From: Batillaria attramentaria
Taxonomy: Eukaryota; Mollusca; Gastropoda; Batillariidae
Direction: 5' to 3'
NCBI GenBank assembly: GCA_018292915.2
Contig: JACVVK020000039.1
Location: 1,250,001 to 1,314,000, forward strand
Length of the DNA stretch: 64,000 bases
Made by a program: the position numbers and the translations under genes
Part shown: positions 1 through 10,935 of the stretch, one piece after another
Layout: the number at the start of each line of letters is the position of its first letter
How positions within the stretch are numbered: position 1 is the first letter of the stretch
The notes under the pieces: generated by a model
The model's database searches: none
What the model was told of the DNA's origin: nothing
Seen by the model: only the letters and a program-made list of their open reading frames with translations

Positions 1-225
1 TTTCTGTCTTATTAGAGTGTAGTTTCATTTCCTGTGGTTTTATTTCTGTTTTGTTTTTTTCCTGTTGCATTACATATGTGTATGTGTGTGTATTTTTCTG
101 TTTAGATAGACACTAGTAGAAATAGAAACGGCAGGTATGAAAATTGACTGTCTCACGTTAATACCTCAACCGTTGGAAAATAAAGTTTTCTTGATTCTTG
201 ATTCTTGATTCTCTCTCTCTCTCCC
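1..225 (+). mobile_element. 3' end of a LINE-like element ending in a TTGATTC tail
   Basis: The block TACCTCAACCGTTGGAAAAT before the (TTGATTC)n tail (190-212) recurs at 35263-35290 (ACCTCAACGGTTGGAAAATA). Both are preceded by similar T-rich sequence with a CTAGTAG/AGTAGCACTAG motif. A repeated 3' end with a short tandem tail is typical of non-LTR retrotransposons. The 5' part lies outside the window. Confidence 0.45.
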
Positions 226-2511
226 CCCCCCCCCTCAAAGGCGCCATGACAGTTTTTGCTGCACCTACAAATGGCCAGTAGGCCTAATCATCACCATCAT
301 CGTCGTCATCATCGTCGTCATCATCGTCGGTCGACGTCCGACGTCGTACGGTCGTGAGCAGCATGACCACAACCACCAGCGGTATCATCATCATCATCAT
401 TATCATCATCATCATGTGGTACCCCCCCCCCACCTCCTCTACTCCCCTCCACCCCCCACTCCTCTACCCCTTCCTGCTTGCCCACCTACTACCCACTATA
501 CACTTCTGCCCTCGACACAGAGTACATCGTCCTCTCGGTCGCCTCCATAACTGGGATTCCAGCAGGAAAAAAATAAGTGCACCGGATGCTGAGGGAGGGA
601 GTGGAGAGAAGTGAGGCAGAGGGAGGGGTGGAAGGGTGCGCGCGAGGGGGTGGGGGTGGGGGGGGGAGGGGGCGAAGGTCAGAGAGAGTTCACTGGGCAA
701 CGTGCTGCAGTGGACCCTTGCCTGAGGTCATCACGGCAACTATCTCCGCCGCACTGAACATTCGAATTACTTGTGCTCGTTGTGAAATCAGCGAGCTAAT
801 GCAGTCAGATGTGGCCGGGGACTACTGTTCGCTTACAGGATTTAAAGTTCCGTATACAGTATTGTACAGTGCCTATTATAATCCTGTCGCCAAAGCTTTT
901 CGGATATAGTTTTTGTAAAACTGTGACTTTGTGCAAATTTACTGGAAACAGGTGTTTGTAAACTTGTAAACTGTGACCTTACTTTTTATCACTGAGCCAT
1001 GGGTTTGATCAGTTCTGAAATAGCGGACGACCTCGGCATAAGTGAACACTCGTAAGGCGAAAATGCGAGCTGGAAAAAAAATGAAGTATCCAAATCAGTC
1101 AAAAATATACATCCCGAGAACTTCCAGTGACAATAGTGTCAAATGTAATCTTGTTCAGTAATTGACGTGTACTCCTAATATCTTCAGTTGACAGTGGGAA
1201 AAGGTGAAGTCAGCGGATGACGTCAAAGTGCTATATTGGAATAGATTTATTCCTTGAAAAGGGCTTGTCATGTTTTCAATAAAGCAGTGAAAATATCGAT
1301 TTAGACTGGTTCACTTACGCCGAGAAGAAACGGACAGCCAGAGAGCACTGGCTGTTACCTGGCAGAGTTCATCACTATGGACAAAATCCAGCAGACAAAG
1401 ATTGCACCAATGAGTACACGGCAATACTGAGTGTCCAGCAGTAAATGTAGGCCAAGGTGCATGCCAGGCGGCCGCAACAAGAGGCAAGCTGCCAGTGAAG
1501 CTGAGACTTTTTACACAGAAGTCGAACACAAGTTATGAAAGCGGATTTGTGTGCGCTGGCTCTCTGGCCTAAACAGAAAGTAGACGTGCATTACTCCAGT
1601 GAGGCCTGAGCGGAAAGGAGACAGTCAAATTGTTTTTAAACCCCTGTCAGGTGCGTGCCTTTGAATGGTCTGTGCATGGTAATTTTTGTTTCTAGATTGA
1701 AGCATTTTCGGATTTTTAGGGGTGACTATGATGCCTGAGGCTAATAGGGAATATATAGGCCTTTTGAGATCTCGTGCAATTGTGTCCTTCGGCCACACAA
1801 AAACAACAACAACAACAAAACAACAACAAAACAACAAGAACAACAAAACAACAACAACGGTACAGCGGGTAATCGATGCTAATGAAAGTGAGGTGTGAGG
1901 TTTTTTTTTTTTGTTTTTTTTTAAGAAGATGCGCGCGCGCGCGCGCGTGCGTGCGTGCGTGCGTGTGTGCGTGTGTGCGTGTGTGTGTGGCTGCCGTGTG
2001 CCTTGCGTGGGTGTAGGTGTATGGTTTTGTGCACTGGTCAACGATTGACCATGTCGAAGTTCGAATCTACAACCTTTCGAACGAGAGAGACTGATCTCTA
2101 CCATCTCAGCTGTTCCAGCTCACTGCATTCAGAGTGGATTCACCGAGCAAACACTCTCTTTTATATTTTTTTAGCTGCATTGTCACCGTTGTTGTTACTG
2201 TTGTTGATGGTGTTTTTCTTCCTCCATTGCAGGTCTTCTGGGCAAGTCTGCATCCACAAGAATTGTCAGTTCTCTCGTCCGAACGATCCGATTTCCGCTT
2301 TCAGCACCGCTATCATGGTTCCAACTCTAATTGAACATGCACGTGGCTTCCGAGGGTTGAGCTCGTTGAGCGCGAAAGGCTACGTACCAGAGATGCAAAT
2401 CTGGAGGAAAACGCTATATATTCCTCTTACACGTAACGCTGCAGATGACACCCTAGTAATGCTTTAAAATTCACCAAAAAATTCACAAAAATCAGGCAGC
2501 CATAGACTCAT

Positions 2512-2815
2512 GCGTAGAGGAAATTTAAACAAATTCCAATGTTCCGTTTTTTGGCAATGTTGGCAGCGACCACATACCCCCTCATTCCACGGTCGTCTGC
2601 TGGCTCCTGTGCCAGCCGCGCATGAATACAAATAGTCCACAAGCCAGCCTCATTTTTCCCTAATTTTACTATTACCTGGCTTGAAACTTGTTTACAAAGC
2701 CGACAAAAAAGCACCAGATTGCCATTGTTTACTCTGCACACAAATTTTAAAAGGGGCAAAGATTTTCTACTATATTTAGCCGAGTTCTTACTACATGCCC
2801 CGGAAGCTAATACCG
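2512..2815 (-). repeat. dispersed repeat family E, copy 1
   Basis: Reverse-complement counterpart of 32945-33280, aligned by eye over about 300 bp (shared stretches such as AATTTTAAAAGGGGCAAA and GCCGCGCATGA). In matching frames both encode a similar peptide, here PADDRG...KKRNIGIC and there LADDRG...KQRNIGIC. No known protein recognised. Confidence 0.65.
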
Positions 2816-3067
2816 TCGCGTAGCCAAATGAACCATGTGCTCGCATGTGCTTCGTAGTGGTTTTATTTTTAGGTTGTGCCGGTCAGAGAGACGGGGGAGT
2901 GGTTCAGCGGCCCTGCTTGGTGGCGGTGGCCGCCTATTTCTGTGAGCTGGGGGTAAAAATAGTTCACCAGTACTGAAGACGCGGTGGAGCACACAGGAAG
3001 TGGTGAAAATATATAGCCCAGTATGTATGGTAGTCCAGATCTGTCATTTTGTTTCTCCCAAATTTGA

Positions 3068-3068
<1 letters not shown>

Positions 3069-3129
<61 letters not shown>

Positions 3130-3222
3130 ATATGCTGTTTAACTCCTTAATTAATCAGATTAAATAATAGTTCAAGTTGACTTTACACGAGCCCGCTGAT
3201 GTAAATCTGAATTTTTTTTTAG

Positions 3223-3296
<74 letters not shown>

Positions 3297-3342
3297 CGGT
3301 GTGTGTGTGTGTGTGTGTTTGCGTGCGTGCGTGCGAGTGTGT
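3069..3342. repeat. two long (TG)n tracts
   Basis: (TG)30 at 3069-3128 and (GT)n with TGCG variants at 3225-3342, separated by about 100 bp of AT-rich sequence. Confidence 0.95.
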
Positions 3343-3599
3343 CTGTTGTTGTTGTTTTTTATTAGGGGGGGGGGGGAGGGATGGGAGGGGTGATTTTTTT
3401 CTTTGTGATTGACTGACGACACAGCAATATATATATATTTTTTTTAATCAAACTTTGGCCGTGTTGTTGTTTCATACAGATGCACGCAAGGCCTGCCACA
3501 AATATCCGTTCACGCTGACTGAGCCAGTTTCCGCACGACTTCCAGATAACCTACTTCCGCACCTACCTCTCTCTCTCTGTCTCTCTCCCAGAGCGTGAG

Positions 3600-3845
3600 T
3601 TTGCAGTGACTTCATTGTGCTTTTGGTCAGTGAGCGAGACATATCGCTACAGCTTTTAGTTGGTGGTGTGTGCTGCACCAAAAGACTAGTCACTGCCATC
3701 TTTCCCGCTCAATGTCAAAACGCAAACAGAGCTGTACAAATCAGACTGCTCTTGGCTTTTGTATAGAGGTTTCATGGACGCTGAAAACTCAGTGACTGTG
3801 AAAGGGTTGATCGTGCATTTTACAGAGTAAAAATTTTAAAAAGAA
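3600..3845 (+). repeat. diverged copy of the foldback-arm family
   Basis: It shares CAGTGAGCGAGACA, AATGTCAAAACGCAAAC and the GGACGCTG...ACTGTG...TTTTACAGAGTAAA end with 4990-5256. It is older and more diverged than the 5105-5256 and 37.6-38.5 kb copies. Confidence 0.5.
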
Positions 3846-4246
3846 GTTTAACAGACTGTGGCATTTTGTTGAGCTTGAAACCTTTTCTCTGTACCCGTAG
3901 TAGAATGATTCACCAACACGTTAAGGCCGATGGCACACAGGAATGTTTTTAGTCCGAACACACGGTGAACACGGTGTTTTTCAGTGTTTCTCGTCAGTGT
4001 GACTTGCGACAACATGATGCACGTGTGACTTGCGTCCGAACAAAAACGCCTCCTGTGTGACATGAGCCTAAACGCAGAGCGACACTGGTCAGTGCAAATG
4101 TATAGATGAGGTTGAAGAATAGTTGTACGTCCGCGTCCAGTGTTACTGTGTCAGGTCCCTCGCTGCATGGACAACTGCATATTGTTCGTGGGGTTTATAA
4201 CAGTCTGCGCGCTTGTGTGCGTTCCTACGGCGTGGTCTCTGGTAGC

Positions 4247-4248
<2 letters not shown>

Positions 4249-4341
<93 letters not shown>

Positions 4342-4342
4342 G
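4249..4342. repeat. (CA)n followed by (CG)n
   Basis: About 39 CA units run directly into (CG)8. Confidence 0.95.
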
Positions 4343-4611
4343 TCATGAGGCCTTATCCGTCACGTCAGTATCCACAAAAAATTCAACGGAATGACGACTC
4401 TGCTCCACCCACGTCTGTCTCAGTGCTGGTATGACTGGGGCTACTCTCCTGATACTCTCAGTCCTGACACAGTGGTCCCACACACAACGCATGGTAACAA
4501 TGGTGTGGTCAGTCGCCACCATGCCACGCCCACTGCCCCAGTAAATACCCCCCCCCCAAAAAAAAAAAAAAAAAAATAAATAATAATAATAAAATAAATA
4601 AATAAATAAAT

Positions 4612-4795
4612 AATGCAATTATAAATCCCGAAATTTGAACAGCTTTGCCGACCCTTCGCACCAAGTGATTGGAATGTGTCAACTGTCAATGCCCAGTGTG
4701 TGAAAGAATGCGCGTGATTCACTGGAGCGCGCGTTGGGTTCAGTTCGCGCCGCTTTGAGCTAAGAAATTGAGTACAGCGCCTACACAATACACAA
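4612..4795 (+). mobile_element. S2 SINE, 3' tail only
   Basis: It carries CTTCGCACCAAGTGATTGGA, GAATGCGCGTGATTCACTG and GCGCCGCTTTGAGC...AGCGCCTACA. The head is missing; an A/TAA-rich tract precedes it. Confidence 0.7.
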
Positions 4796-4889
4796 TTCTT
4801 CTTCTTATTATTCAGCTAAGCCCGACCGTATGCGCTGTTCGTCCTACGAACAGGCGTGAAATTTTAATATTCCCACTGGTTCGATTGTT

Positions 4890-5256
4890 AATTTAAATAA
4901 GACCACAACAGACAGAGTGGGAACGGTCAGCAAGAAGGTGCAGCGTCTCCTGCATGCCCTACGTTCAAACTGTCCCGTAGACCACTTTGCAGCATTTGTT
5001 CAAATGTTACAGGGTTGTCAGTGAGCGAGACACATCGCTAAAGTGTCTAGCGGATGTTGAGTGCTGCACGATCTTTCTCGCTCACTGTCAAAACGCAAAC
5101 TGAGCTGTGAAATCAGGCTACCCTTGGCTTTTATTGGGGTTTCGGTGACGCTGTAAAGTCTGCAACTGTGACAGAGTTGACTGTGCTTGCACGGTCGACT
5201 CTGTAAAAAATTTTCACACTTCGGAAAGCTTCTTGTTGGGAGCTTAGATCTTTAAC
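4890..5256 (+). repeat. copy of the foldback-arm family
   Basis: The 3' part carries GTTGACTGTGCTTGCACGG and CACACTTCGGAAAGCTT, as in the right arm of the foldback at 38271-38466. The 5' part (AAGGTGCAGCGTCTCCTGCA) matches the reverse complement of 60120-60200. The near-palindrome GTTGACTGTGC/GCACGGTCGAC is preserved. Confidence 0.65.
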
Positions 5257-5479
5257 CGCAAATAAGTCTTTGTTGCTTGTGCGGCTTTAAGCCCTAAAAA
5301 TCTCACTCACTCACCCCTGGAAACGGTGACCTGAAGCGACTCATTCAACCAGTCAACCAACTGATCCGTTTCTGTATGCAGCGAATTCAATCGAGTCTGC
5401 AAAATATCGCACTTGTAATTTCGGTCAGAAACCCTAGGACAGATTCCGTAGAAACGACAGACAAATCATATAGATAGAA

Positions 5480-5980
5480 CCGGCCCCCGTAGTGTAGTGG
5501 TTAGCACTTCGGACTATGGACCGGGAGACCCGGGTTCGAGTCCCAGCCGAGGCAAGCGGGATGTTTCCTACCTAGGTCGGCTCCTACCCAGAGCGGGTGT
5601 GCTATGGGCCCAATGGGGAGGCTGTTGCCACACAGCCGAGCTTCACCCACTTCACGGGTGCGACTGTGGGGGTGCTTCCCTTGGTATGACACGTCTCATG
5701 ATGTGGATAATTACACGGCCGGCACCGCAGGTGCCGTAGTTCCCGGGCCTGGTTAATGCCGGGATATTTATGACAGGAAGCGTGGAATGCGGCCCTGTCC
5801 CGCAGTCCCAAACCACACGGACCTCCATAGCATCACCTTACCATCATCCTCATCTCCATCATCATGCATAATAAAAATTGCCCCAACTTCCGAGCCCTCC
5901 GTGGATTCCACTCATTACCAGGGAGGAACACCACTGGAGCCGGCAAAGAGTTGTGGCAGCACCAAAAAAAAAAAAAAAAA
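5480..5980 (+). mobile_element. full-length tRNA-derived SINE with target-site duplication
   Basis: The head GTAGTGTAGTGGTTAGCAC and GGGTTCGAGTCCC are RNA polymerase III A- and B-box-like tRNA sequence. The body is about 430 bp and ends in an A19 tail (5964-5983). Flanking copies of AAATCATAYAGATAGAA (5463-5479 and 5981-5997, one mismatch) form a 17-bp target-site duplication. It landed inside an older repeat whose two halves now lie on either side. Confidence 0.85.
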
Positions 5981-5997
5981 AAATCATACAGATAGAA

Positions 5998-6710
5998 GAG
6001 CTTGGAATGGTGAATGATCCAAAACGAGGGAAAGATTGTAGCATTCAGTGACAAAGTAGCAAATACACGAACGTTATGCTAGAGGTGTCAGGGGAAATGC
6101 TGCCCCAAATTAAAAAAAAAGACTATTGTGCAAGTTGGAGCATTTTTGGTGTGATTTTAAGTGCTTCAGAGGACGAAACACATGTTTTGGAGAAAAGGTT
6201 TTAGAATAACCCTACAATTTGTGCAAGTTGGACCACTTTGGCTCTTTGGAACCAACTTCCTAAATCACTTAGACACACAGAGTCCAATGCCAGCTTCAAA
6301 CGCTGCCTCAAAACGCGCCTATTTAAAACTGATTACTGATTTACTCTGCCCTTCCACACCGTGTCAGCCTGCTTGTTGTGAGATATTGTTCAACTTTGAA
6401 TGTTCCCTGTGAGTCTGTGTGTATGAAAGTGGTGTATGTAGTTATGATGTACGGCGCTTAGAGCCTGTTTCATTCATGCATAGGCACCTTATAAGTCGTC
6501 ATTATTATTATTATTATTATTTAAAGTGCTTCAGTGGAGGTAACACTGGTGTTAGAGGAAACGTTTTAGACTTGGACTAAACTTCGTGCATTTTGGCATG
6601 ATTTTCAGTGCTTCAGTGCTCCCACTTTTTGGGGGGAGAAACATGTTAAGCCAAAGGTAGAAATTCGCCAAAAGGTGGAACTTTTTAGCCTTGAGACAGG
6701 CAAAGTCTGT
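5998..6710 (+). repeat. repeat family C, copy 1, interrupted by a LINE tail
   Basis: It matches 24836-25460 and 38463-38815: AATGGTNNATGATC start, repeated GCATTTTGGCATGATTTT and AAGTGCTTCAGAGG modules, and GGTAGAAATTCRCC near the end. A LINE 3' relic (6222-6521) interrupts it. Confidence 0.65.
6222..6521 (+). mobile_element. 3' relic of a non-LTR retrotransposon (LINE)
   Basis: One frame reads ALWNQLPKSLRHTESNASFK, then RCLKTRLFKTDY. This is the conserved C-terminal tail found after the reverse transcriptase of CR1/L2-like elements (WNxLP...LR...FKxxLKTxLF). It is followed by a 3' UTR with a GGCGC...GCACC hairpin-like end and an (ATT)n tail at 6500-6521. The 5' part is absent, as in 5'-truncated insertions. 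Confidence 0.8.
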
Positions 6711-7331
6711 AACGGATGAGGCTTCACAGACGCACGCAGAGTGACGCACGCAGAGTGACAACAACTGACAAAGTATGACATAAGAACACAGAACGCATCG
6801 TGGTGTACATATAATATCTCGTCTCTTGAAGACATAACAGTGGAAATTACAGAGAAAGATTAAAAAATAAAATGTACACTGGCTCCTAAAGATTCGTATG
6901 AAAAAAAATACACACCAAAAACACAAAAAATGACCGAACACGTACATTAATAACTTGACGTAATACCCCCGAAACGCGAGCAAAAACATGGAGAAAAAAA
7001 AAAAGCGCATTCGTCGTACTATGGTACAATGAACAAAGAGGGCTTTACGGTGTAGGGAAATGTACAGCGGCCGACATCGGGAAAGCCGTTAAAACGTAGC
7101 CAGGTGGAATTAGACAGAAAATCTTTGGACTTCTTTTTTGAAAACAGAGATTCAGTGGTGATCTTACCATACACAGAGCAATGAACAGCAAAGAAAATGT
7201 CTGTGAGCAAATTTGTAACTAGGAGATAACATCTCTCATGCATTAGTCTCAAAATGAAAAGACGCGTCATTATCGAAAGACTGAGTGGCCAGTCTTGAAG
7301 ATGCTCCCAGAGACAAAAAGTGTACGCCAAT

Positions 7332-7446
7332 AGTGTAATTTTACGTCAGAAGTGTAATTTTACGTCAAAAGCGTAATTTTACGTCAGAAGTTTAATTTAC
7401 GTCAAAAGCCGTAATTTTACGTCAAAAGTGTAATTTTACGCCAAAA
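7332..7446. repeat. 19-bp minisatellite carrying ACGTCA, six copies
   Basis: The unit is AGTGTAATTTTACGTCAAA with small variations. Five of the six units keep ACGTCA; the last has ACGCCA. About 4 kb beyond the likely end of lin-28. Confidence 0.9.
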
Positions 7447-8130
7447 AAAGCACATTTTGCCGTTACAGGTGGCCTGCAGCTACTGGACTACTACCAAACG
7501 CGGCCACTTGTACTTTCGTATCTTTCGTCACTGGTTGACTACAGGCCCCAGTGCAGCGACGTCATATATTCATACATCACGGTCCAAACAACAGCCTCTT
7601 GTCAGACGCCTAACCGAGCATGCACATACATGTGAAATACCAATGAAGAAAGTCTAATGAAATCCGAACACTGTACGCTTTGTTTGTGTTTGTTTTGTGT
7701 TCACTCTAAAATCAATCGTGATCACTTAACAGAAAAAAAAAGTTGTACAGTTTGTCTTTGGCGACAATGTGCCTGAAATGGGATGGCCACAGGAAAATGG
7801 ATTTAAAAACAAAAAGTGAAGGAAAAACCTCCAACTGATAACACGTCCAGCAGTCAAGACTAATTAAGCAGGCGAAGCAAAACCAACAAGTGACCCAAAA
7901 CAAAATACCCAGAAAAAAAGAAGCATTTTGTAACTTAGAATATGATTCTTGTGACGCGAAAAGCTTGTAGATTCAATGCAGTGGAGGGATGGGTAATGTG
8001 CGCTTTTAGGCGAACCCGCTTGGCACAACCAGAACGATGGAATAAAATGCAATATTCGCGTGGGGGGGGGGGGAACTCAGCAGTTCCTACGCTGAAAAGA
8101 AAAGAAAAGAAACGAGAGAGTGAGGGGGGG

Positions 8131-8144
8131 GGGGGGGAGAGAGT

Positions 8145-8187
<43 letters not shown>
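8131..8187. repeat. G-run followed by (GA)n
   Basis: G14 at 8124-8137 followed by (GA)n at 8149-8187. Confidence 0.9.
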
Positions 8188-8191
<4 letters not shown>

Positions 8192-8993
8192 GTAGAAGCC
8201 GAGACAGCGAGTTTTCTTCGTGACGCTGAAATTATCGTAGCTTTTGTCAAAAATCTTTGGTCTTTTTATTTTTTTTTTTAGAGCATTGCTTTGTGGGATA
8301 ATTTCTTTCATCAATGTATTTCAACGGTAACATGGAGCCCGCCTAGAATTCCTATTAAAAAGTACAACAATCAATTTCGTTTACGTTCGTGTATATAAGC
8401 AGCTGTATGAGCATCACAAAACCATAGTGAAGATGAATGACACAGCAGACTGGGGGGTGGGGGGGGGGGTGTAAAAATGGTAATGCTGACAGTGGATGCA
8501 TAAACATATGCCTTTCTTGTCTACCCCTAGAAATAGACAGTAAATATAGGTGCAGTGTTGAAAAAAAAACCCAAAAAAACAAAAAATAACACAAAAAAAA
8601 AACAACAAAAAAACAACACACACACACACATACAAAGAAACACCTTTCAGCAGAGCCAAAGTTTGACTAAATTCTGCTAACTGTTCATATCTGCTTTGTA
8701 CTACTGTCTCCTAAATGTTTATTTCTGATTTACTTTATGAAACAGCCGACTACAAAGACGCACCACTCACAAGCACCAGTGCCGCAGAATCAATCCTAAA
8801 ACCCAGAAAACCCAGTTTCAAAAGTGCACGACAGTTTGCTGAAAGTGGCATCAGTGCTTTGTGACGCGTGTGCAAATGTTTCACACTTGTTGGTTCTAAC
8901 TCTCTAACCTGCCACGTCGTTTTCCATATTTACTATAAAAGAAATATGCCTGCCGGAATCGACAATGAGAAAGGAGAAGGTTGCAGGCACTAT

Positions 8994-9232
8994 ATAAACT
9001 AGTGTCCAAAAGAAACGATACCAAGGGTTGGCAAGGACATACAATAAAAGCAGAACAATACAGAAATTTCAGAGTGGTATATTTCATTAGCAAATGTTTC
9101 CGGTATTCCCGAGCGCAGACGCTATATTTGGGACGTGGGATACGTAAACCTATGTTTTTAGGCCTCGGGGATCACTTTGCACAAAACATTCTGACAACAG
9201 TTTGGTATCGTTTCTTTTGGACACTAGTTTAT
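8994..9232. mobile_element. MITE-like element with perfect 31-bp terminal inverted repeats
   Basis: 8994-9024 and 9202-9232 are exact reverse complements (core ACTAGTGTCCAAAAGAAACG). The spacer is 177 bp without coding content. TA dinucleotides flank the AACTAG ends, consistent with a Tc1/mariner-type target site. No transposase is present. Confidence 0.75.
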
Positions 9233-9589
9233 TTATATAATTACAAACTGGGCTGCTTAAAAAGAAAAAAAAAGTCATTTCCATGGTAGACAAAGCAAGA
9301 AGGGGCTTTAATGTCCAGTTGAAATGAGCGTAAAGACAACAGGAACAACTGTGAAATATTGAATAATAATAATAATAATAATAGACATTGTAATTATTTC
9401 GACACGAAGTGAAATATTTTCCTTCCGATGAAACTGGATCGGATGCGGGAAGGTTTAAAAATTTGTTTTCAAAAGTCACGTGACAGTTATTACTACTGAC
9501 GACATAATTATCTTTGGCATGGCATGATGCGCTGAAACTGGACAACAGCGAATAGAAAGCATGGTACGTCACAAGTATTGACACTGAAA

Positions 9590-10560
9590 CGGTCCCCGTC
9601 GTCTGCTTTTGGCGACACCGTACAGTGACGTACAGTGACGCCAGACGGCGACAGAGTCAACCACATACTCTGCCACAAGCGACACTGTACAAGGAGAGTG
9701 ACCTCTCTTTGCTGACACTGACGAGACTGCCGACCATCGCGTCATATCCGGTTTGCTTTGGCTGATGACTGCGGCACTTGTTAATGTGAGTGTGGCCGAC
9801 TGTGTTGAGCTAACGGCAAGTGTCCAAAGTCTGAAGCGTAGCAAGACAAGTATCTAAATGGTCGGTGTGCGTGTGGCGGACTTCAAGTGGGAGGCCGGTG
9901 GGCCAACTGCAAGTTTAAAAAGTATTAGAAACGTAGCTGCAGAATACGTACATGTACCTAAATGGTCAGGAGGTCGATATCTCATCAGCCTCTGCGAGTT
10001 TCGCACGGCCGCCATTTTTATCTGAGTTTGAAGATCATGTCGAGTTGACTTATCTGCAGGTATCTTAAGTTCCGCGTACAGGTGCAGTGTCCTTGACTGC
10101 AGGGTACGCCTCATGCAGTATCTTTGGCCGGCGACACTGTACGCCGCGGACAGCACTGTGAACTCCGCGTACAGTCTCCCTGACTGCAGGGTACGCCTCA
10201 TGCAATGTCTCTAGCGGTACGGTGCGCCGCGGACGGCATTGTGAACTCCGCGTACAGTGTCCCTTACTGCAGTGTACACCTAATACAGCGACACTGTGCT
10301 CCGCAGATGGCATCGCAAACTCCGCGTACGGTGTCGCTGACTGCAGGGTACGCCTTGTACAGCAAACACTGTACGCCGCAGATGGCACTGGCACTGTAAA
10401 CTCGCGTACAGTGCCGCTGACTGCAGGGTGCCCCTTATCACATCGACACGGTACGCCGCAGATGGCATTGAAATCTCCGCGTACAGTGTCGGTGGCTACA
10501 GGGTACGCCTTATACAGTGTCGGTGGCGACAGCGTAAGTCGCGGACGGCAATGTCGCACC
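9590..10560. repeat. degenerate minisatellite, unit 74-95 bp
   Basis: CTCCGCGTACAGTGTC-type cores recur at about 10066, 10161, 10244, 10318, 10398 and 10471. Each is followed by CTGACTGCAGGGTACGCC and later GTACGCCGCGGA/GCAGATGGCA. Related GCGACACYGTAC motifs extend down to 9613 and appear again near 40660. Open frames across it are by-products of the repeat. Confidence 0.8.
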
Positions 10561-10660
10561 TAAAACGACTGACCATTTTCAGCCTGAAATGACTGGCCCC
10601 CTTTCCAAGCACAGTAATCGCCCCCTTTTCTGTCCGATACGAATGTTGAACGACGAACGA

Positions 10661-10668
10661 TCCCTGAG
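10661..10668 (-). promoter_or_regulatory. possible lin-4/miR-125 site, perfect 8-mer
   Basis: Transcript-sense CTCAGGGA is the 8-mer match of lin-4/miR-125. The plus strand continues TCCCTGAGTACCACCTTCAA, which resembles lin-4 beyond the seed. It lies past the likely polyadenylation signals at 11.1-11.6 kb, so it matters only if a longer lin-28 3' UTR isoform exists. Confidence 0.3.
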
Positions 10669-10680
10669 TACCACCTTCAA

Positions 10681-10935
10681 TGATCACGCAGACAAGCAAT
10701 AAACAACGATGACCGTACATGAACATGATGGTGATCACGCAGACAAGCAATGAACAACGATGACCGTACATGAACATGTTGGTGATCACGCAGACAAGCA
10801 ATGAACAACGATGACCGCACATGAACATGATGGTGATCACGCAGACAAGCAATGAACAACGATGACCGTACATGAACATGATGGTGATCACGCAGACAAG
10901 CAATGAACAACGATGAACGTACACGAACATGATGA
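10681..10935. repeat. 51-bp minisatellite, five copies
   Basis: Units start at 10681, 10732, 10783, 10834 and 10885, each beginning TGATCACGCAGACAAGCAAT. The first four are nearly identical. Because 51 is divisible by three, repeated peptides appear in several frames, with no sign of selection. Confidence 0.95.

Larger units (their letters stand above)
226..3600. other. 3' flanking region without a recognisable gene
   Basis: It contains a C-run (223-234), GTCATCATC/ATC repeats (287-414), a G/C-rich strand-skewed patch (430-690), an AAC-rich tract (1796-1858), a GC/TGCG/TGTG tract (1929-1989), a family-E repeat (2512-2815) and two TG tracts. 700-1790 shows nothing recognisable. Short open frames here resemble no protein family. 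Confidence 0.5.

Noticed and set aside
1955..2467. 170-codon plus-strand frame after a TGCG/TGTG tract
   Set aside because: Starts inside simple sequence and resembles no protein; a different frame covers the same bases equally well.
3177..3422. Cys-Val and Thr-His repeat proteins here and at every GT/CA tract
   Set aside because: Direct translations of dinucleotide microsatellites.
5480..5560. tRNA gene
   Set aside because: A tRNA-like head with a long body, A-tail and target-site duplication: a SINE. The other tRNA-like heads in the window are likewise parts of SINEs.
10681..10935. CRISPR-like look of five regularly spaced repeats
   Set aside because: Whole 51-bp units repeat with no unique spacers, and the genome is eukaryotic.
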